Source: Streptomyces sp. NBC_01306 (lineage in GTDB: Bacteria; Actinomycetota; Actinomycetes; Streptomycetales; Streptomycetaceae). From it: a DNA stretch of 64,000 nt. The stretch spans positions 4,717,001-4,781,000 of the forward strand of contig NZ_JAPEPC010000001.1 in NCBI RefSeq assembly GCF_026340465.1, in the 5' to 3' direction. Below the pieces are notes generated by a model. That model was not told the origin of the DNA. It made no database searches and worked only from the letters and a program-made list of their open reading frames with translations. The translations under genes and the position numbers were made by a program. Below, in pieces: positions 59,693 to 64,000 of this stretch (its first letter is position 1; every line of letters begins with the position of its first letter).

Positions 59693-61021
59693 TCACATGT
59701 ACTCGGTGGGGATGACCGGCTCGCCCCGGGAGAGCTGGAAGGCCGACATGGGCAGGGTGGCACGGACAGCGAGATGGCGCTCGCGCACCGTGTCCAGCGA
59801 TTCACGCTCGACGACCTCGCCGCCCTTGATCAGCTTCACCAGCAGCTCCCGGCCCCGGAGCTCCGGCGGCACCTGGCCGGTGCCGATCACCTCGGCCTCG
59901 GCGATCCCGTCGGCGTCGGTCCTGCGCGCCGCCCACTTGCGGCCGCCGCGCGACGTCTTGGCGCCCATCGACTTCTTCGCCACCGGCTGGAGCGGGGCCT
60001 GCGGGTCGGCGGACGTGGCGCGGGCCACCAGCTTGTAGACCATGGAGCAGGTGGGGTGCCCGCTGCCGGTGACGAGCTGGGTGCCGACCCCGTACGCGTC
60101 GACGGGCGCCGCCGCCAGCGAGGCGATGGCGTACTCGTCCAGGTCGGACGTGACCACGATCTTGGTCTGGGTGGCGCCCATGGCGTCCAGCTGCTGGCGG
60201 ACCTTGTGCGCGACGAGGAGCAGGTCCCCGGAGTCGATGCGGACCGCGCCCAGCTCGGGCCCGGCCACCTCCACGGCGGTACGGACCGCCTCCGCCACGT
60301 CGTAGGTGTCGACCAGCAGGGTGGTGCCCCCGCCCAGCGAGGCGACCTGGGCGGTGAACGCCTGCCGCTCGTCGTCGTGGAGCAGGGTGAAGGCGTGGGC
60401 GCTGGTGCCGACGGTGGGGATGCCGTACCGGAATCCGGCCGCCAGGTCCGACGTGGTGGCGAAACCGCCGACGTACGCGGCGCGGGCCGACGCGACGGCC
60501 GCCAGCTCGTGGGTGCGCCGGGCACCCATCTCGATCAGCGGCCGGCCGCCGGCCGCCGCGTTCATCCGGGAGGCCGCCGCCGCGATGGCCGAGTCGTGGT
60601 TGAGGATCGAAAGGATCACGGTCTCCAGGAGCACGCACTCCGCGAAGGAGCCCTCGACCCGCAGGACGGGGGAGCCCGGGAAGTACACCTCGCCCTCCGG
60701 ATAGCCCCAGATGTCGCCGCTGAAGCGGTAGGAGGCGAGCCATTCGGCGGTGGGCCCGTCGACGATCTTCTGCTCGCGCAGGAACCGGAGCTGGTCCTCG
60801 TCGAAGCGGAAGTTCTCGACGGCGTCGAGGACGCGCCCGGTGCCCGCCACGACGCCGTACCGGCGCCCCTCGGGCAGCCGCCGGGTGAAGACCTCGAAGA
60901 CCGACCTGCGGTCGGCGGTGCCCGCCTTCAGGGCTGCCTGGAGCATGGTGAGCTCGTACTGGTCCGTGAAGAGCGCTGTCGACGGCACATGTACCGGCAG
61001 GCCAAGGTCCGCAACGTTCAC
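59693..61021 (-). CDS. pncB: Nicotinate phosphoribosyltransferase
   Basis: 442 residues; start GTG 61021 (NVADLGLPVHVPSTALFTDQYELTM), with GAGG nine bases upstream. It makes nicotinate mononucleotide from nicotinate and PRPP (Preiss-Handler route). The fold has FTRRLPEGRRYGVVAG, FPGSPVLRVEGSFAECVLLETVILSILNHDSAIAAAASR, GARRTHE, GGFATTSDL, the HAFTLLHDDERQAF loop with the phosphorylated-histidine region SAHAF, VRIDSGDLL and YGVGTQLVT. With pncA downstream it completes nicotinamide-to-NaMN salvage. Confidence 0.95.
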   Translation of the reverse strand: MNVADLGLPVHVPSTALFTDQYELTMLQAALKAGTADRRSVFEVFTRRLPEGRRYGVVAGTGRVLDAVENFRFDEDQLRFLREQKIVDGPTAEWLASYRFSGDIWGYPEGEVYFPGSPVLRVEGSFAECVLLETVILSILNHDSAIAAAASRMNAAAGGRPLIEMGARRTHELAAVASARAAYVGGFATTSDLAAGFRYGIPTVGTSAHAFTLLHDDERQAFTAQVASLGGGTTLLVDTYDVAEAVRTAVEVAGPELGAVRIDSGDLLLVAHKVRQQLDAMGATQTKIVVTSDLDEYAIASLAAAPVDAYGVGTQLVTGSGHPTCSMVYKLVARATSADPQAPLQPVAKKSMGAKTSRGGRKWAARRTDADGIAEAEVIGTGQVPPELRGRELLVKLIKGGEVVERESLDTVRERHLAVRATLPMSAFQLSRGEPVIPTEYM

Positions 61022-61186
61022 AACGGTCAACCTCGCACTTTCGTCCGGGCCGGTCCGGCTCCGCCGGCCGGGTCTCCCGGGGCTGTCCCCCGTTCGATGG
61101 GGCGTGCGAATGATGCTACCCCCTATTTCGTCAGAGTGACGAGATCTATGGGCCGGTGTGTGCGCCGCCACTCCGCGGGTGGCAGC

Positions 61187-61501
61187 ATGGGTGGCGTGAG
61201 TGTCGCCCCTGTAGAGATCGAACGTCCCGAATCGGCCGAGGAGACCTTCGCGGTCCCCGAGCCCGACGTGCCGTGGGTGACGCTCGTCCACAACGACCCG
61301 GTCAATCTGATGAGCTATGTCGCCTATGTCTTCCAGAGCTACTTCGGCTACTCGAAGGCGAAGGCGCACAAGCTGATGCTCGATGTGCACCAGAAGGGGC
61401 GGGCCGTGGTCTCCAGCGGCAGCCGCGAGGAAATGGAACGCGACGTGCAGGCGATGCATGGTTACGGCCTGTGGGCCACCCTCACCCAGGACCGCAACTG
61501 A
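61187..61501 (+). CDS. clpS: ATP-dependent Clp protease adaptor ClpS
   Basis: 104 residues from ATG 61187; GTG 61196 is an alternative. ClpS delivers N-end-rule substrates to ClpAP/ClpCP. The core VPWVTLVHNDPVNLMSYVAYVFQSYFGYSKAKAHKLMLDVHQKGRAVVSSGSREEMERDVQAMHGYGLWATL includes the N-degron pocket (the HNDP-N-MSYV region and the DVH/KG residues). It is divergent from pncB and overlaps the DUF2017 gene by TGATG. Confidence 0.95.
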   Translation: MGGVSVAPVEIERPESAEETFAVPEPDVPWVTLVHNDPVNLMSYVAYVFQSYFGYSKAKAHKLMLDVHQKGRAVVSSGSREEMERDVQAMHGYGLWATLTQDRN

Positions 61502-62178
61502 TGGCCGGACAGTTCGAGGCGGTCCCCGGCGGTGGCGCCACCGTCGCACTCGACGAGGTCGAGATGTCCATCCTGCGCTCGCTCGCCGTGCAGCTCCTGG
61601 AGCTGGTCGGTCCCGGTGAGGAGCCGGTCGACGGCGAGGATCCGCTGGCCTCGCTGTTCTCCGAGGGGCCGAGCAAGCCGCCGGACGACCCGGCACTGGC
61701 CCGCCTCTTCCCCGACGCGTACGGGGACGAGGAGCCCGACTTCTCGTCGGAGTTCCGCCGCTTCACCGAGAACGACCTGCGCGCCCGCAAGCGCGAGGAC
61801 GCGCTGGCGCTCGTACGGACCCTCGATCAAGTGGGTGCGGCGGGCGATGCCGGCGCCGACGGTGCCCACGACGAGCCCGGCGCACCCGGTGAGTCCCGCG
61901 GGGGCACCCGCAGGGGCCGCCGCAAGCGCGCCCTTCCCGAGGGCGCCGTGCAGCTCACGCTCTCGGCCGACGACTCGCGCCACTGGCTGGGTGCGCTCAA
62001 CGACCTCCGGCTGACCATCGGCACGCGCCTCGATGTTTCTGATGAGGGCGGGCCCGATGACGACGCTGTCGGCGGGCTGTACCGGCTCCCGGACGACGAC
62101 CCCCGCAAGCCGATGGTGATGGCCTACCTCTGGCTCGGCGCCCTCCAGGAAACCCTCGTCGAGACCCTGATGCCGTAA
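61501..62178 (+). CDS. DUF2017 family protein
   Basis: 225 residues from ATG 61501, overlapping the clpS stop. The family start MAGQFEAVPGGGATVALDEVEMSILRSLAVQLLELV, the middle DPALARLFPDAYGDEEPDFSSEFRRFTENDLRARKREDA, and the end HWLGALNDLRLTIGTRLDV and YLWLGALQETLVETLM fit actinobacterial DUF2017. An Arg/Gly-rich loop (about 115-150) is inserted. The clpS-DUF2017 pair is conserved across actinobacteria, so it may aid ClpS-dependent proteolysis; function is unproven. Confidence 0.9.
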   Translation: MAGQFEAVPGGGATVALDEVEMSILRSLAVQLLELVGPGEEPVDGEDPLASLFSEGPSKPPDDPALARLFPDAYGDEEPDFSSEFRRFTENDLRARKREDALALVRTLDQVGAAGDAGADGAHDEPGAPGESRGGTRRGRRKRALPEGAVQLTLSADDSRHWLGALNDLRLTIGTRLDVSDEGGPDDDAVGGLYRLPDDDPRKPMVMAYLWLGALQETLVETLMP

Positions 62179-62510
62179 GGCGCCTTCGCCGGGCTCCGAC
62201 CGGATCACCGTCCGCTCAAAGGACGCTCAAATCCGGATAACGATGACGTCACCGTGGCGGGCTATTTTGCTCCGCCCGGTGTTTTTCGTCCGGTTCTTCC
62301 AGTGGCGTGAGTCACATTTGGCCGGGATGATCTCTGATGCCGCCGTGATAAATCTTCACGACCGCCCGGGAACACCACCCCCGTTCCCGGGGCCGCCAGT
62401 CAGGCCGACCGCCGACAGCACTCCACCATCCGCGGGTTCTGCCCTCCAGGATCGTCACAGTCGATCCGAGCCTCGTCAGGCCGGATCGGCATGGAGAAAG
62501 GCGCAACACC
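62179..62510 (+). promoter_or_regulatory. Leader region of the amino-acid permease gene
   Basis: 332 bases without a gene. It contains A/T-rich stretches (TATTTTGC at about 62262, GTGATAAATC at about 62345) likely to hold the promoter, and a perfect 9-bp-stem hairpin (62365-62391, annotated separately). GGAGAAAGG at about 62491 is the ribosome binding site. No known riboswitch motif was recognised. Confidence 0.45.
62365..62391 (+). other. 9-bp perfect hairpin in the permease leader
   Basis: CCCGGGAAC (62365-62373) pairs with GTTCCCGGG (62383-62391) around a C-rich 9-base loop. It lies about 120 bases before the start codon. No T tract follows, so it may be an mRNA stability or control element, or an operator. 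Confidence 0.6.
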
Positions 62511-63947
62511 ATGACCTCAGTGCAGGTCGACAAGGAATACGACGGCAGTGAGGCCGAGGACTCCGAATCGGGCGAGGGATACAAGCGAGGCCTGGGAGCC
62601 CGCCAGATCCAGATGATCGCGATCGGCGGCGCCATCGGCACCGGTCTCTTCCTCGGCGCGGGCAAGGCCATCTCGAAGGCCGGGCCGAGTCTCATACTCG
62701 CCTACGCCATCGCGGGCCTGGTCATCTTCTTCATCATGCGGGCCCTGGGCGAGCTGCTCATGTACCGCCCGGTCTCCGGCTCCTTCTCCGAATACGCGCG
62801 AGAATTCATCGGCCCCTTCGCCGGGTATGTCACCGGCTGGACGTACTGGCTCTTCTGGGTCGTCACCGGGATTACCGAAGTCACCGCAGCAGCCACCTAT
62901 ATGACCTACTGGTGGAATATCCCGCAATGGCTCTCCGCGCTGATCTTCACGATCATCCTCTACGGCGTGAACCTGATCTCCGTGAAGCTCTTCGGTGAGC
63001 TGGAGTTCTGGTTCTCGACGGTGAAGGTCACCGCGATCATCGGCATGATCCTGATCTGCGCCGGAATCCTCACCCTCGGCTTCTCCGACGCCGGCGACAC
63101 CGCGAGCGTCACCCACCTCTGGGACCAGGGCGGCTTCTTCCCCAAGGGGATCACCGGCACCCTGATGACCTTGCAGATCGTGATGTTCGCCTTCCTCGCC
63201 GTGGAACTGGTCGGCGTCACCGCGGGGGAGTCCAAGAACCCCAGGAAGGTCCTGCCCAAGGCGATCAACACCGTGCCCTGGCGCATCGCGGTCTTCTACA
63301 TCGGCGCGCTGATCATGATCCTCTCGGTCGTCCCGTGGACCGAGTTCCACCCCGGCATCAGCCCCTTCGTCGCCGCCTTCCAGAAGATGGGCCTGGGCGT
63401 CGGCGCGGGCATCGTCAACTTCGTCGTGCTGACCGCGGCCCTTTCCTCCTGCAACTCCGGCATGTACTCCACCGGCCGGATGCTGCGCGACCTGGCTCTC
63501 AACGGCCAGGGCCCGAAGGCGTTCACCTCCCTGACGAAGAACGGCACCCCGCTGCTGGGCACCACGGTCTCCGCCGCACTGATGCTCGTCGGTGTCTGGA
63601 TCAACTACCAGTGGCCGGGCCAGGCGTTCAACTACGTCGTCTCCTTCGCCACCATCTCCGGTATGTGGGCCTGGATCGTGATCCTCATCTGCCAGATCCG
63701 CTACCGCGCCAAGTCGGACCGCGGCGAGCTCCCGGAGTCCACCTTCCGGGCCCCCGGCGCCCCCTGGACCAGCTGGTTCTCGCTCGCCTTCATAGCCCTG
63801 GTCATCGTGATGATGGGCATCGACAAGGACACCCGCGTCTCGCTGTACGCGGCCCCCTTCTGGGCCGCGCTCCTCGGCGTCACGTACCTGGTGCTGAGGG
63901 CCCGTAACCCGGAAGGCGCGGCCTTCGCCAAGCGGAACAAGAGCTGA
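62511..63947 (+). CDS. Amino-acid permease (APC family, GABA/AnsP type)
   Basis: 478 residues; ATG 62511. Twelve membrane helices of the amino acid-polyamine-organocation superfamily are visible. Signature pieces are RGLGARQIQMIAIGGAIGTGLFLGAGKAISKAGPSLILAYAI, GELLMYRPVSGSFSEYAREFIGPFAGYVTGWTYW, FAFLAVELVGVTAGESKNPRKVLPKAINTVPWRI and LSSCNSGMYSTGRMLRDLA. These resemble GabP/AnsP/ProY and suggest uptake of a neutral amino acid by proton symport. Substrate is not resolved. It is monocistronic in the window. Confidence 0.93.
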   Translation: MTSVQVDKEYDGSEAEDSESGEGYKRGLGARQIQMIAIGGAIGTGLFLGAGKAISKAGPSLILAYAIAGLVIFFIMRALGELLMYRPVSGSFSEYAREFIGPFAGYVTGWTYWLFWVVTGITEVTAAATYMTYWWNIPQWLSALIFTIILYGVNLISVKLFGELEFWFSTVKVTAIIGMILICAGILTLGFSDAGDTASVTHLWDQGGFFPKGITGTLMTLQIVMFAFLAVELVGVTAGESKNPRKVLPKAINTVPWRIAVFYIGALIMILSVVPWTEFHPGISPFVAAFQKMGLGVGAGIVNFVVLTAALSSCNSGMYSTGRMLRDLALNGQGPKAFTSLTKNGTPLLGTTVSAALMLVGVWINYQWPGQAFNYVVSFATISGMWAWIVILICQIRYRAKSDRGELPESTFRAPGAPWTSWFSLAFIALVIVMMGIDKDTRVSLYAAPFWAALLGVTYLVLRARNPEGAAFAKRNKS

Positions 63948-64000
63948 GCAAGGCTCCGCCAAGCGCTGATCCGGGAGCGATCCCCGCAGATTCCCGGTGC

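Overview
The window comes from a Streptomyces chromosome. Base composition is very GC-rich with third-position GC bias throughout. The gene content is diagnostic: matAB-type mycelial aggregation genes, an SsgA-like sporulation protein, geosmin synthase, a gvpOAFGJLSK gas vesicle operon, an XRE/DUF397/HATPase triad, HU and HpdR/HpdA. From memory (not checked), the housekeeping backbone is colinear with the S. coelicolor segment from about SCO2963 (matA) down to about SCO2914 (amino-acid permease). Several blocks appear to be inserted into that backbone.

Layout. 1-714: 3' part of a LysR regulator. 905-5400: extracellular polysaccharide operon, made of a matA-like membrane protein, MatB (deacetylase plus glycosyltransferase) and an acyltransferase-3 protein. 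5575-8042: NnaR-like regulator, GNAT acetyltransferase, CGNR protein. 8151-10583: HelD-like helicase, followed by a strongly structured putative small RNA with its own terminator (10706-10847). 11089-13105: malic enzyme and HU. 13224-18819: HAD hydrolase, GntR regulator and a complete ABC importer, probably an insertion between hupA and murA. 18940-23454: MurA, YqgE family, DUF3039 protein, GH20 hexosaminidase. 23743-28756: a three-subunit xanthine-dehydrogenase-like molybdoenzyme with an odd iron-sulphur subunit and a diverged Mo site. 29040-31244: geosmin synthase.

31448-40519 is mostly accessory: DUF1269 protein, tRNA-Cys, MFS transporter, an RHH/Fic toxin-antitoxin pair behind a large palindrome, an SF2 helicase, then on the minus strand a WXG-type protein, an RNase A-like polymorphic toxin and its CdiI-like immunity protein, and a WhiJ-type XRE/DUF397/HATPase locus. 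40822-44520: IclR regulator, S16 peptidase, HpdR and 4-hydroxyphenylpyruvate dioxygenase (tyrosine catabolism). 44604-50748: gas vesicle locus in which an Asp23 protein and gvpY/gvpZ-like genes are transcribed divergently from gvpOAFGJLSK.

50833-63947 returns to the backbone: GlcD-type oxidase, SsgG, two RDD membrane proteins, a small membrane protein, secreted M6 metalloprotease, PncA/PncB nicotinate salvage, ClpS/DUF2017 and an amino-acid permease.

The most interesting items are the WXG/RNase A-like toxin/immunity cassette, the structured RNA before the malic enzyme gene, the unusual molybdoenzyme, and the rearranged gas vesicle cluster with oppositely charged tail proteins. No CRISPR array, rRNA, integrase or transposase was seen.
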